From: Clostridiales bacterium
GTDB lineage: Bacteria; Bacillota; Clostridia; Oscillospirales; QAMX01
Direction of reading: 5' to 3'
DNA: 64,000 bases
Assembly (NCBI GenBank): GCA_016303065.1
Contig: JAEDMJ010000005.1
Span: 6,837 to 70,836 of the forward strand
Made by a program: the position numbers and the translations under genes. Positions 24,703-32,927 of the stretch are shown here, piece after piece. Below the pieces are notes generated by a model. The model saw only the letters and a list, made by a program, of their open reading frames with translations, was not told the DNA's origin and did no database searches. The stretch's first letter is position 1. Each line of letters begins with the position of its first letter.

Positions 24703-26376
24703 TCACTGCATCCGGCGGCTTATTTTACCGCGGGGGGCGGAGCTTTTTTCGGCAAGGGCAAGGGCTTCGTCGATGTTCGCCGCGAAATTTTCCGGGCCGA
24801 CCGCATCGTAGAATCCGGCTTTTTTCATCGCGGAGAGGGGCTGTTCGTTGGCGTGGGAGATAATGAGCTTCATGTGCCGTTCCTCACAGACCGAGCGCAG
24901 GGCTTCAAGCGCGCGCATTGCGGAAACGTCGACGGCGGGGACGTTTCTCATTCGGAGAATGACGGTTTTTGCGCCCTCGCGAATGGGAATGGAGGAGAAT
25001 TTGTCGGTGGTGGCGAAGAACATGGGACCGTTCAGCTCAAAGACTTCGACTCCGGCGGGAATATTCTTCAGCCTGCCGCTGTCGGAGGAGCTGAGCTCGT
25101 CGGCCTTTGTCCAGGTGCGGACATGGGTGACGTCGGACATCTGCTTCATAAACAGCAGAGCCGAAAGCACCATTCCGACTTCAATGGCGACGACGAGGTC
25201 GAAGATAACGGTGAGCAAAAACGTGAGAGCGAGGACGAGAATATCGCCCAAGGGGGCGGTGCGGCATATGCGGACGAACTGCCGCCACTCGCACATATTG
25301 TAGGCGACCATGAAAAGAATTGCGGCGATGATCGGCATCGGGATCCAGGCGGCGTATGGCATCAGAACTACGAGGATGAGGAGGAGCACGGCGGCGTGAA
25401 CCATTCCCGCAACGGGAGTGCGTCCGCCGTTTTTCACGTTTGCCGCCGTGCGGGCGATGGCGCCCGTGGCGGGGATTCCTCCGAAAAGTCCGGAGAAAAT
25501 GTTCCCGACGCCCTGGGCGATGAGCTCGGTGTTGGAATGGTGGCGGTCGCCGATCATTCCGTCGGACACGACGCAGGAGAGAAGCGATTCGATTCCCGCC
25601 AGGATCGCGATCGTGAACGCGCTGGGGATAAGCTGGCGCACGGTTTCAAGGTTGACGGACGGGAATGAAAACGCAGGGAGATCGCGCGAAATCGTGTAAA
25701 GGTCGCCGATGGTGTTGACGTCCATGTGAAAGAGCTTTACGATGGCGACTCCGACGACGACCGCGATGAGGGAACCGGGTATCTTTTTTGAGATTTTCGG
25801 CCATACGATGAGTATGGCAAGTCCGACGGCGCCGACGAGAAAGGCCTGCCAATTGAAGGTCGTGATGGATTTTCCGATGGCGGAGAGCTTTTCGAGAGTT
25901 TCGATGGCGTTCGTTCCGGCCGGGAAGCTTAATCCGAGAAAATCCTTTATCTGGCCGATGACGATGGTCAGCGCGATACCGGAGGTGAAGCCGGTGGTGA
26001 TGGTGTGCGGGATATATTTTATGAGAGAACCGAAGCGGCAAAGCCCCATGACGATGAGCATCACGCCGGCCATGAGCGTTGCGACGACCAGGCCGTCTAT
26101 GCCGAACTGCGCGACGATTCCGGCGACAATGGTGGCAAACGCTGCGGTGGGACCGGAAATATTGACGCTGCTCCCGCCCAGAAACGAGATCACGAAGCCG
26201 GCGACGATGGCCGTGTAAATGCCTTTTTCCGGAGAAACTCCGGAGGCAATTGCCAGGGCGATGGAGAGGGGAAGCGCGATTATTGCGACGATGACGCCGG
26301 CAACAAGGTCGCTTGCGAATTGTTTGCCGGAATAGTGACGGATTGTTGTGAAAAATTTTGGCTTGAAGATGTTCAT
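24703..26376 (-). CDS. SulP-family inorganic anion transporter with STAS domain
   Basis: A 557-residue transporter. The membrane domain (about 20-420) starts with the SulP signature region DLVAGVIVAIIALPLSIALAI and includes VNISGPTAAFATIV and the GGIPATGAIARTAANVKNGG loop. A cytoplasmic STAS domain (about 435-545) resembles anti-sigma-factor antagonists (VEVFELNGPMFFATTDK, LRMRNVPAVDVSAMRALE). Family members exchange sulfate, bicarbonate or other anions with protons or sodium; the anion here cannot be read from sequence. The ATG has no Shine-Dalgarno site at normal distance: the nearest GGAGG is about 28 bases upstream, beyond a small hairpin. Confidence 0.9.
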   Translation of the reverse strand: MNIFKPKFFTTIRHYSGKQFASDLVAGVIVAIIALPLSIALAIASGVSPEKGIYTAIVAGFVISFLGGSSVNISGPTAAFATIVAGIVAQFGIDGLVVATLMAGVMLIVMGLCRFGSLIKYIPHTITTGFTSGIALTIVIGQIKDFLGLSFPAGTNAIETLEKLSAIGKSITTFNWQAFLVGAVGLAILIVWPKISKKIPGSLIAVVVGVAIVKLFHMDVNTIGDLYTISRDLPAFSFPSVNLETVRQLIPSAFTIAILAGIESLLSCVVSDGMIGDRHHSNTELIAQGVGNIFSGLFGGIPATGAIARTAANVKNGGRTPVAGMVHAAVLLLILVVLMPYAAWIPMPIIAAILFMVAYNMCEWRQFVRICRTAPLGDILVLALTFLLTVIFDLVVAIEVGMVLSALLFMKQMSDVTHVRTWTKADELSSSDSGRLKNIPAGVEVFELNGPMFFATTDKFSSIPIREGAKTVILRMRNVPAVDVSAMRALEALRSVCEERHMKLIISHANEQPLSAMKKAGFYDAVGPENFAANIDEALALAEKSSAPRGKISRRMQ

Positions 26377-26382
26377 AGACTT

Positions 26383-26399
26383 TGGACAGAAGCTCTGTC
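26383..26399 (-). promoter_or_regulatory. Small hairpin in the SulP leader
   Basis: GGACAGA and TCTGTCC flank a three-base loop, between an upstream GGAGG and the SulP start codon. Folding would shorten the effective Shine-Dalgarno-to-start distance; ligand or RNA control is also possible. No direct evidence beyond the sequence. Confidence 0.3.
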
Positions 26400-26477
26400 C
26401 GCATACCTCCGATTGTATATTTTATGTGAACAAGCGCACGCGCAGTTGGAAATTATACTCTCTTTTACGGTAAATTG

Positions 26478-26515
26478 CAATTGATGCGCCCGCAGAAATA
26501 CGGGCGCATCAATTG
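26478..26515. terminator. Perfect 15-bp inverted repeat in the SulP-isomerase gap
   Basis: Left arm 26478-26492, right arm 26501-26515, 8-base loop. Neither flank has a clean T-run, so terminator function is uncertain. With the stem at 26688 it accounts for the conserved-looking structure in the 365-base gap 26377-26741; I see no gene there. Confidence 0.45.
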
Positions 26516-26687
26516 GCTGATTTTGTCGATTTTTTCGCCAGAGGAACCGAAAAACTTCCGGAGGGGGCGGAGCATGAAGCTTTTTTTCGGGCCGGGACTT
26601 GCGTTTTTGCGCCCCGGGACGGCTTGGTTTGGGCGGCGCTGCAATTTGCGGAGAGGAGCGGCCCGATGGGGCGCGGCGCGCATATGC

Positions 26688-26724
26688 AAAAAAGCCGTGC
26701 GGCAGGAAAGCTCTGCCGCACGGC
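26688..26724 (-). terminator. Terminator after the TIM-barrel isomerase gene
   Basis: A perfect 12-bp stem GCCGTGCGGCAG / CTGCCGCACGGC, followed on the minus strand by six T residues, 18 bases after the stop codon. Confidence 0.9.
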
Positions 26725-26741
26725 CTGGATTTTTGGCATTT

Positions 26742-27635
26742 TTACTTTGCGGGACGGTTTGCGTCCACCATGGAGACAAGGTGCCTGCCGGTTTTTGCAC
26801 AGAATTCGGCGGCGGGAAGAAGGAGGGAGTCGTCAAGGACAAAATTGAAGAAATTGTCGCATTCGTAGGTGAAAACTCCTGCGTAGTCGATCTCGCCAAG
26901 CGCCTTGCAGACATCGTTCCAGTCGATTTTACCGAAACCGGGAAGAATGTGCAGGTCGCCCGCTTTGTCGTTGTCGTGAACATGGAGCGCGCCGAGCCTG
27001 TCGTGTCCGAGCGCGCGGATGGCCTCTGCGGGAGTCCAGCCGGTGAGGGGACAGTGGCCGATGTCAAGGCAGGCGGTGAACACGTCGCTGCCGAGGTCGT
27101 CGAGCATGGAGCAGAACTCTTTGGGGGAGGCGCACACGGAGGGGACGATGATGCTGCTGTCGATTCGGAACTGCCACATGTTTTCAAGGGCGATGCGTAT
27201 TCCGAGCTCTTCGGCGTACGGGCGGAGAACATTGTAGTATTTGATGTTGAGTTCGTAAAGCTCGCCGGCGTTGCGCTGATAGTTCAGGTATTGAACGGGG
27301 TGAACGACGGCGACCTTTGCGCCCAGGGCGGCAGAGGCGCGGAGCGATTTTACGACCACGGGAACGATCAGTTTTTCCCAGTCCTTCCACATCTCTCCCG
27401 GGAAAGAAAAGGGCGGGTGAGTCTGGTCGAAAGCCACGCCGCAGCTTTCGGCGGCGGAGCGCATTTCACGGGCAAAGGACAGAATATCGGCTTCGTCCAG
27501 GTCGAAAAAACCTTCCTCCTGGGCCTGGAAGAAAGAAAAGTCGAGGAGATCGTAACCGGCCTTTGCAAGAAGCCGGATCGCCCCTTCATAGCCGAGCTTC
27601 CGGGCGGTGATGTCGGTTTGTGTGGAGAGCAGCAT
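26742..27635 (-). CDS. Sugar phosphate isomerase/epimerase-family TIM-barrel protein
   Basis: A 297-residue protein of the xylose isomerase-like/AP endonuclease 2 superfamily. Metal-ligand positions characteristic of the family can be read in RIALENMW (Glu, near 148), CLDIGHCPLTG (Asp and His, near 185), GALHVHDNDK (His, near 216) and VFTYECDNF (Glu, near 255). Such proteins isomerise or epimerise small sugars or inositols. ATG 27635 is preferred to the upstream GTG 27644 because the AAAGGA site touches the latter. The alpha/beta hydrolase gene upstream ends 25 bases away, so they may be co-transcribed. Confidence 0.85.
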   Translation of the reverse strand: MLLSTQTDITARKLGYEGAIRLLAKAGYDLLDFSFFQAQEEGFFDLDEADILSFAREMRSAAESCGVAFDQTHPPFSFPGEMWKDWEKLIVPVVVKSLRASAALGAKVAVVHPVQYLNYQRNAGELYELNIKYYNVLRPYAEELGIRIALENMWQFRIDSSIIVPSVCASPKEFCSMLDDLGSDVFTACLDIGHCPLTGWTPAEAIRALGHDRLGALHVHDNDKAGDLHILPGFGKIDWNDVCKALGEIDYAGVFTYECDNFFNFVLDDSLLLPAAEFCAKTGRHLVSMVDANRPAK

Positions 27636-27660
27636 ATGGAGCACTTCCTTTTCAGAATTT

Positions 27661-28629
27661 TTATTTGCTTTTTGCCGGGGCGGGGAGGGAGTCGAGAAAC
27701 GCGGATATGCGTTCCGTGACCAGCTCTTCGTCGGTCAGAAAACTGAAGCAGTGCCGGGCGTTTTTGACCATGACAAGCTCTTTTGGCGAAGGGCAGGCAT
27801 TGTAATTTTGAAGCGTGTTGTCGGGAAGGACAAAGTCGTCGGCGTCTCCGTGGATGAAAAGAACGGGGACCTTCAGCTTTTTGATCTCGGTCACGGTGGA
27901 AAAATCGTCGATTCCGATGCCGAGGCGAAGCTTTGCAGCAATGTTTCCCGCACAAAGTATGGGAAAACGCGGGAACTTTACGGATTTCAGAATATCGGAC
28001 ATTTCCCGCCTGACGGATATAAAGCCGCAGTCGGCGATCACGCCGCAGACGTTTTCCGAAATTCCGGGCGAAGCGGCGGCGAGAATGGAAACCGTGCTGC
28101 CCATCGAAAGTCCGGCAAGAACAACGCGTTCGTTTTTCCCGACAAGCTTTTCAAGCTCCGCGCACCAGTCCCGGAGGTCGATGCGCTCCAGCGCGCCGAG
28201 GGTCACGAACTTCCCCTCGCTTTTGGCGTGGGCGCGGGAATCTATGAGCAGAAGATTGCAGCCGCGTCCGTAATAAAACGGACAGATGCTTCCGAAATCG
28301 TAGTCGGCGTTGCTCTTGTAGCCGTGGGAAAGGACGATCGTCGTTCCCGAGGGGGACGGGTTTTCGTAAAACCTGGCGCGGAGCCTCAGCCCGTCGAAGG
28401 ACGTGATAAAAAGCTCTTTGCAGGGGCGTTCGGCAAGCCATTTTTTGCCGCTCTGGATTCGGTCGTAAAACTCCGGATGGCCGTACCGCTCCATTCGCGC
28501 CTTTGCTTTCAGATCGGCGGCTTCCGTTCTGTCTGCGCGGACGAAGATCCTCCGGAACATGTATATGCCGGAGGAGATGAATATTGATATGAGAACAAGC
28601 GCCGCGATCAATATCCACAGGAACAGCAT
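27661..28629 (-). CDS. Membrane-anchored alpha/beta hydrolase
   Basis: A 322-residue serine hydrolase with one N-terminal transmembrane helix (MLFLWILIAALVLISIFISS). The oxyanion-side HG is in TIVLSHGYKSNADYD, the nucleophile Ser in VLAGLSMGSTVS (near 187), the acid in VPVLFIHGDADDFV and the His in MVKNARHCFSF. It resembles YqkD/BD-FAE-type esterases of unknown substrate. The frame is open 59 codons further upstream but ribosome signals favour ATG 28629, or TTG 28635 with GAGG 6 bases before it. Confidence 0.85.
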   Translation of the reverse strand: MLFLWILIAALVLISIFISSGIYMFRRIFVRADRTEAADLKAKARMERYGHPEFYDRIQSGKKWLAERPCKELFITSFDGLRLRARFYENPSPSGTTIVLSHGYKSNADYDFGSICPFYYGRGCNLLLIDSRAHAKSEGKFVTLGALERIDLRDWCAELEKLVGKNERVVLAGLSMGSTVSILAAASPGISENVCGVIADCGFISVRREMSDILKSVKFPRFPILCAGNIAAKLRLGIGIDDFSTVTEIKKLKVPVLFIHGDADDFVLPDNTLQNYNACPSPKELVMVKNARHCFSFLTDEELVTERISAFLDSLPAPAKSK

Positions 28630-28756
28630 TTTCAAAAACGACCTCGTCTTTCTTTTGTGAGTTACATCCTCACATGAGTATATGATATCATCATTCCGGG
28701 AGAAACTCAAGTAAAAAAAGATAAAATCTTCCGGGCGGAATTTTTTTGTTCCGGAC

Positions 28757-28785
28757 TTGACAAAGAACAAGTGTTCTGGTAAAAT
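28757..28785 (+). promoter_or_regulatory. dinB promoter
   Basis: TTGACA (28757-28762), 17 bases, TAAAAT (28780-28785). The spacer contains the LexA-type box described separately. Confidence 0.8.
28764..28777. promoter_or_regulatory. LexA/SOS box inside the dinB promoter
   Basis: AGAACAAGTGTTCT is a perfect palindrome with the GAAC-N4-GTTC core bound by LexA (DinR) in Bacillota. It lies between the -35 and -10 elements, where bound repressor would block RNA polymerase. The gene it controls encodes a Y-family DNA polymerase, a usual SOS target. Confidence 0.82.
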
Positions 28786-28892
28786 ACATTTGTAAAAGCC
28801 GCCCAAGGGCTGACCGCCCCGGAGCGAAAAGCCTTGAAAAGGCGTTTTTCAAGTGAATGCGGTTTTTCCGATGAAAAAGGGGGGGGAGAGAT

Positions 28893-30098
28893 TTGGCAAG
28901 AAGCATACTTCACTGCGACATGAACAATTTCTATGCGTCGGTGGAATGCATGATGGATCCCTCCCTGAAGGGAAAAGCCGTTGCGGTGTGCGGTCTGACG
29001 GAAGAGCGGCACGGGGTTGTGCTCGCAAAAAACGAGGCGGCAAAAGCCTTTGGCGTAAAAACGGGCGAAGCCACCTGGGAGGCGAGAAAAAAGTGTCCCG
29101 CCCTTGTGATTGTGCATCCCCATCACGAGCTTTACAAAAAATACTCTCTTCTTGCAAGAGAGATATACGGCAGGTATACGGACCGGATCGAGCCCTTCGG
29201 TCTTGACGAGTGCTGGCTTGATGTGGGCGGGAGCATTCGGCTTTTCGGCCAGCCGGAGGAAATAGCGGACGAGATACGCCGCACGGTAAAGGCGGAACTG
29301 GGGCTTACGGTCTCCGTGGGGGTCTCGTTCAACAAAATATTTGCAAAGCTCGGAAGCGATCTTAAAAAGCCCGATGCCGTGACCTGCATTTTTGAAGAAA
29401 GCTTCAGAGAGCAGATTTGGCCCCTGCCCGCCGGAGAGATGCTCGGCGTCGGACCCGGGGCGGCGTCCGTGCTTGCCAAATACGGCATACACACGATCGG
29501 ACAGCTTGCCGCTGCGCCGGATGAATTTTTGCGGCAGAAGTTCGGAAAATCCGGGGCGGTGATGAAGCTCTATGCCAACGGACTGGACGATTCGCCGGTT
29601 CGGAGGGCGGACGAAAATCCGCCCCCGAAAAGCGTCGGTCACGGCCTTACCGCCGCGGAGGACATTGTGAAAGCCGGGGACGTAAACGCGCTGATGATAT
29701 CCCTGGCTCAGGACGTCGGAAAGCGGCTCAGAAGCGCCGGAATGAAGGCGCGGGGCGTTTCCGTCACCGTCCGGGACAGCACCCTTGCCGCAAAGGAGTG
29801 GCAGTGCCGAATGCCTTTTCCGACGGCGAGTCCGACATATATTGCAAGGGAGGCTTTCGCGCTTTTTTGCCGCAGCTATGCCTGGGCAAGCCCTGTCCGC
29901 GCCGTAACGGTGAGGGCGATCGACCTTTGCGATGAGAACGACCCCTATCAGCTCAGCCTTGACGGTGAATCGGAGAAAGAGGAAAAAAGAGAGCGCCTTG
30001 ACGGCGCGATCAGCCGGATAAGAGATGCTTTCGGTTCCGGCGCGCTGAAAAACGCCTGTCTGATCGGGGCCCCAAACCGGGACGGGGACGAGCTTTGA
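28893..30098 (+). CDS. dinB: Y-family DNA polymerase (DNA polymerase IV type)
   Basis: A 401-residue translesion polymerase. The palm motifs are HCDMNNFYASVE (metal-binding Asp, residue 9) and PFGLDECWLDV (Asp-Glu near 106-107). The helix-hairpin-helix region is MLGVGPGAASVLAKYGIHTIGQLA, and a little-finger domain follows. A clamp-binding-like QLSLDG lies near residue 352, followed by an about 45-residue tail. The start is TTG 28893, with a GGGGGAG run just upstream. The promoter carries a LexA-type box, so it should be induced by DNA damage. It ends at a strong terminator and has no partner gene. Confidence 0.93.
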   Translation: MARSILHCDMNNFYASVECMMDPSLKGKAVAVCGLTEERHGVVLAKNEAAKAFGVKTGEATWEARKKCPALVIVHPHHELYKKYSLLAREIYGRYTDRIEPFGLDECWLDVGGSIRLFGQPEEIADEIRRTVKAELGLTVSVGVSFNKIFAKLGSDLKKPDAVTCIFEESFREQIWPLPAGEMLGVGPGAASVLAKYGIHTIGQLAAAPDEFLRQKFGKSGAVMKLYANGLDDSPVRRADENPPPKSVGHGLTAAEDIVKAGDVNALMISLAQDVGKRLRSAGMKARGVSVTVRDSTLAAKEWQCRMPFPTASPTYIAREAFALFCRSYAWASPVRAVTVRAIDLCDENDPYQLSLDGESEKEEKRERLDGAISRIRDAFGSGALKNACLIGAPNRDGDEL

Positions 30099-30130
30099 CG
30101 GCTTTTTTGGGGAAAACGTATATGCCGCGG

Positions 30131-30187
30131 AAAAACTCCGGCGCAGAGCGTTTCTGAAAGAAAGGAAAGCTCTGCGCCGGAGTTTTA
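30131..30187. terminator. Terminator between dinB and cysS
   Basis: A stem of about 18 bp, AAAACTCCGGCGCAGAGC (30132-30149) with the complementary arm 30169-30186. It is flanked by A-rich and T-rich runs on either side, so it can serve both convergent genes. Confidence 0.9.
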
Positions 30188-30231
30188 TTTTTTTTCTGAG
30201 AAAAGCGGAAAAAGAATAAAAACGCGCGTAT

Positions 30232-31647
30232 TTACAGCTTTTTCCACTTGGGGCCCTGGGGCGTATCGACGATCTCGATGCCGCGGGCTTTCAGCTCGTC
30301 GCGGATGCGGTCCGCTTCGGCATAGTTTTTGGCCTTTTTGGCGGCGGTGCGGGCGGCGACGAGCGCGTCGATCTCCGGATCGGAGGACGCGGCGCTTTCT
30401 TCGGCCTGTTTTTTGGAGAGGGCTTCGGCCGCCTTGATGAGGTCCAGAGAGAGCACCCTGTCAAAATCGGCCAGTGCGGCAAGCTTTGTCGCGTCGCTGC
30501 ACTTTGCCTTGAGCACGTCGTAGACCGCGGTGACGGCAAGGGAGGTGTTCAGGTCGTTGTTCAGGGCTTCGGTGAAGCGTTCGCCCAGAGCGGCGAGGGC
30601 CTCCGGGTCAGGTTCGCCTTCGTTTTTAAGGGCGGCGATCCTGGCGATCAGCTTGTCGTATGATGCAACGGCGTTGTCAAGGTTTTCCCAGCTGAAGACA
30701 AGATTGCGGCGGTAGTGGCTCTGAAGGCAGAAAAGCCGGTAGGCCATGGGGTTATAGCCCTTGCTTTCAAGCAGTGAAACCGTCAGAAACTCGCCCTTGG
30801 ATTTGCTCATCTTGCCGGTGTCGGTGTTCAGGTGGTGGACATGGAACCAGTAGTTGCACCATTTGTGACCGATATAGCTTTCGGACTGGGCGATCTCGTT
30901 CGTGTGGTGGGGGAAGGCGTTGTCGATGCCGCCCGCGTGAATGTCGAGGTCTTCGCCCAGGTGCTTCATGGAGATGCAGGAGCACTCGATGTGCCAGCCG
31001 GGATATCCGACGCCCCAGGGGGAGTCCCACTTGAGCGCCTGATCCTCAAACTTGGACTTGGTAAACCAGAGGACAAAGTCGTTTTTGTTCTTTTTGTTCA
31101 CGTCCTCTTCGACTCCCTCGCGGACGCCGACGGCGAGATCCTCTTCGTCGTGGTCGTTGAAGACATAGTATTTTTCAAGCGTCGAAGTGTCGAAATACAC
31201 GTTGCCGCCCGCGATATAGGCCCTTCCCTTTTCGAGGAGCTTTTCCACCATTTCGATATAGGAGTCGATGCAGTTGGTGGCGGGTTCGACAACGTCGGGG
31301 CGCTTGATGTTAAGCTTTTCGCAGTCGGAGAAAAAAGCGTCGGTGTAGAACTTGGCGATCTCCATGACGGACTTGTGCTCGCGCCGGGCACCCTTGAGCA
31401 TTTTGTCCTCGCCGGTGTCGGCGTCGGAGGAAAGATGGCCGACGTCGGTGATGTTCATGACCCGCTTGACGTTGTAGCCCAGGTAGCGCAGCGTCTTTTC
31501 AAGGACGTCCTCCATTATATAGGTGCGAAGATTGCCTATGTGGGCATAGTGGTACACCGTGGGGCCGCAGGTGTACATTTTTACGATGTCGGGGTTGTTG
31601 GGGGTGAAGACTTCCCTTTTTCGGGACAGGGAATTGTAGAGATACAT
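30232..31647 (-). CDS. cysS: Cysteinyl-tRNA synthetase
   Basis: A 471-residue class I synthetase. The HIGH-like motif is YHYAHIGNLRTYI (near 35), the KMSKS motif is TGKMSKSKGE (near 266). Zinc-binding residues include the Cys in TCGPTVYH, the Cys in HIECSCISM and the following HTNE. The C-terminal DALR anticodon-binding region contains LNNDLNTSLAV. It charges tRNA-Cys. Expression is controlled by a T-box leader that fills the 240 bases upstream. Confidence 0.96.
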   Translation of the reverse strand: MYLYNSLSRKREVFTPNNPDIVKMYTCGPTVYHYAHIGNLRTYIMEDVLEKTLRYLGYNVKRVMNITDVGHLSSDADTGEDKMLKGARREHKSVMEIAKFYTDAFFSDCEKLNIKRPDVVEPATNCIDSYIEMVEKLLEKGRAYIAGGNVYFDTSTLEKYYVFNDHDEEDLAVGVREGVEEDVNKKNKNDFVLWFTKSKFEDQALKWDSPWGVGYPGWHIECSCISMKHLGEDLDIHAGGIDNAFPHHTNEIAQSESYIGHKWCNYWFHVHHLNTDTGKMSKSKGEFLTVSLLESKGYNPMAYRLFCLQSHYRRNLVFSWENLDNAVASYDKLIARIAALKNEGEPDPEALAALGERFTEALNNDLNTSLAVTAVYDVLKAKCSDATKLAALADFDRVLSLDLIKAAEALSKKQAEESAASSDPEIDALVAARTAAKKAKNYAEADRIRDELKARGIEIVDTPQGPKWKKL

Positions 31648-31684
31648 GGTTTGAATTTCCTCCCATCGGCGTTTTTGCCGGAAA

Positions 31685-31890
31685 AGATATCCGCCCCTTG
31701 TACATATTTTATGTACAAGAGGCGGGCAGAAAAACTCGCGGTTCCACTCTTATTTATCACTTTGACAATACGGTGTTCGCTCCGGGACGCACTCTCGCAG
31801 GCCGAATTCCTCGGGCTTCCAGCCGATGACCCGACTCTCTGGCGGATTTGGACACTGCTAACCTTTCCGTTCAACGCGATATGAAATTGT
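31685..31890 (-). ncRNA. T-box leader of cysS
   Basis: On the minus strand the T-box sequence AGAGTGGAACCGCG is at 31737-31750. It is followed by a terminator stem (31691-31705 with 31711-31725) and a short T-rich stretch. AAGAG just before the T-box can pair with CTCTT of the terminator 5' arm to form the competing antiterminator. Upstream is a long stem I with an AGAGAG element and two UGC triplets, one of which is the likely Cys specifier. Uncharged tRNA-Cys would favour antitermination and raise CysS synthesis. Confidence 0.92.
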
Positions 31891-31897
31891 TGTGTTT

Positions 31898-31927
31898 ATT
31901 TTACCATCGAATGGGGGTATCTGTCAA
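31898..31927 (-). promoter_or_regulatory. cysS promoter
   Basis: On the minus strand TTGACA (31922-31927), 18 bases, TAAAAT (31898-31903), immediately upstream of the T-box leader. Confidence 0.78.
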
Positions 31928-32078
31928 GATTCTGCAAATAAAATTGCGCGTCGTTTTTTTCCGGAAAGACGCCGCGGAGCGGTAAAAAACTTCGGAGAGC
32001 CTTTGCTTTTGAGCTTTGGGGAAGTTTTTTCGGAAAGGCAGGAAAACGCTGTTTCCGTCTCCGGTTTCGGCTTCCGTA

Positions 32079-32202
32079 TCCAAAACCAAATCGAAGCCCG
32101 GCGCAGCGGGTTCGATTTGGAAAGGAGGAGCGACGGAATGAACGAGCGATGACTTTTTAAAATAAAAAGTCGTCGCGAACGATATGAAGTCCGCGACGGC
32201 GT
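32079..32202 (-). repeat. Copy A of a ~124-bp repeat near tRNA-Gln
   Basis: Differs from copy B (32247-32371) by about four single-base changes or indels. Read on the minus strand, it comprises a CGTCGCGG...CGCGACGAC stem, an AT-rich T-tract, the bases TCGCTCGTTCATTCCGTCGC and a CCAAATCGAA/TTCGATTTGG hairpin. It does not follow a tRNA directly; a 44-base segment of unknown origin separates it from copy B. The stretch 31928-32078 shows no gene. Confidence 0.85.
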
Positions 32203-32246
32203 GCGACATCGCAACAGTATAGATGCCGCAGCCTTCAGGTCTGCAC

Positions 32247-32371
32247 CCAAAACCAAATCGAAGCCCAAGCGCAGCGGGTTCGATTTGGAAAGGAGGAGCG
32301 ACGGAATGAATGAGCGATGACTTTTTTAAAATAAAAAGTCGTCGCGAACGATATGAAGTCCGCGACGACGT
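32247..32371 (-). repeat. Copy B of the ~124-bp repeat, directly 3' of tRNA-Gln
   Basis: Starts one or two bases after the tRNA 3' end (minus strand). The first hairpin plus T-tract acts as the tRNA terminator; the second hairpin has the 10-bp arms CCAAATCGAA and TTCGATTTGG. Nearly identical to copy A. Confidence 0.85.
32328..32369 (-). terminator. Terminator of tRNA-Gln
   Basis: GTCGTCGCG and CGCGACGAC form a 9-bp stem with a 14-base loop; on the minus strand TTTTTATTTT follows. It is part of repeat copy B. Confidence 0.8.
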
Positions 32372-32372
32372 A

Positions 32373-32443
32373 CTGCGGAACTAGGATTCGAACCCAGACA
32401 AACAGAGTCAGAGTCTGCCGTGCTACCGTTACACAATTCCGCA
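32373..32443 (-). tRNA. tRNA-Gln (anticodon CUG)
   Basis: A complete cloverleaf on the minus strand: acceptor TGCGGAA/TTCCGCA, D-arm GTGTAACGGTAGCAC, anticodon arm GCAGA-CTCTGAC-TCTGT with loop bases giving CTG, and T-arm CTGGG-TTCGAAT-CCTAG. The CCA end is not encoded. The anticodon reads glutamine CAG codons. Confidence 0.93.
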
Positions 32444-32484
32444 ATGCTCCGTTATTATAACTCTTCGGCCCGGAATTGTCAATA

Positions 32485-32523
32485 CCCCGTGGAAAAATTT
32501 TTTCCAAAAATTTTTCCACGGGG
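32485..32523 (-). terminator. Long A/T-rich hairpin after mrnC
   Basis: CCCCGTGGAAAAATTTTT and AAAAATTTTTCCACGGGG pair almost end to end. It lies 8 bases after the mrnC stop and before the tRNA. No T-run follows, so its strength as a terminator is unclear. Confidence 0.6.
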
Positions 32524-32530
32524 CAGGCGT

Positions 32531-32923
32531 TCAGTCTTCAGGGTTTTTCCGGGAGGAACGGATGACGGAATAGAGCTCGTCGATCCGGCCTTGCATATCG
32601 TTGAGATAGAGCCAGCCGAAGAGGCATTCGAGCCCCGTTGCCCGGCAATAGTCCCCGTGGGAGCTGTGGCGGGGATAGCTTCCGTGCTTCATGTTTCGCC
32701 CCTTGGTAAAGACGGCGAGCTCGTCGGGCGTGAGCAGGGGAAGTATGAGCTCCGCTGCGGCTGCCTGGGCTTCGGCGCGGACGATCTTTACGGACGCCGG
32801 ATGAAGCTCCGAAAGCCGCAGAGGAGTTCCGGTGACAAGCTCGCGCCGGACGAGAAGACTGTATACTGCGTCACCGACGAAAGCCAGCTCGCCGGTGTTC
32901 ATAAATGTGGTGTCAAAGGCCAT
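32531..32923 (-). CDS. mrnC: Mini-ribonuclease III
   Basis: A 130-residue RNase III catalytic domain without a double-stranded-RNA-binding domain. The signature AFVGDAVYSLLVRRELV (catalytic Asp near 18) and ATGLECLFGWLYL (Glu near 99) are those of MrnC, which matures 23S rRNA ends in Bacillota. In many relatives mrnC follows cysS; here it is on the same strand but upstream, separated from cysS by the tRNA and repeats. Its ATG is four bases after the helD stop, so it is transcribed with helD. Confidence 0.93.
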   Translation of the reverse strand: MAFDTTFMNTGELAFVGDAVYSLLVRRELVTGTPLRLSELHPASVKIVRAEAQAAAAELILPLLTPDELAVFTKGRNMKHGSYPRHSSHGDYCRATGLECLFGWLYLNDMQGRIDELYSVIRSSRKNPED

Positions 32924-32927
32924 TGGT

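Noticed and set aside
31928..32078. Possible small genes beside the repeats
   Set aside because: Frames here only read through repeat sequence and lack ribosome sites.
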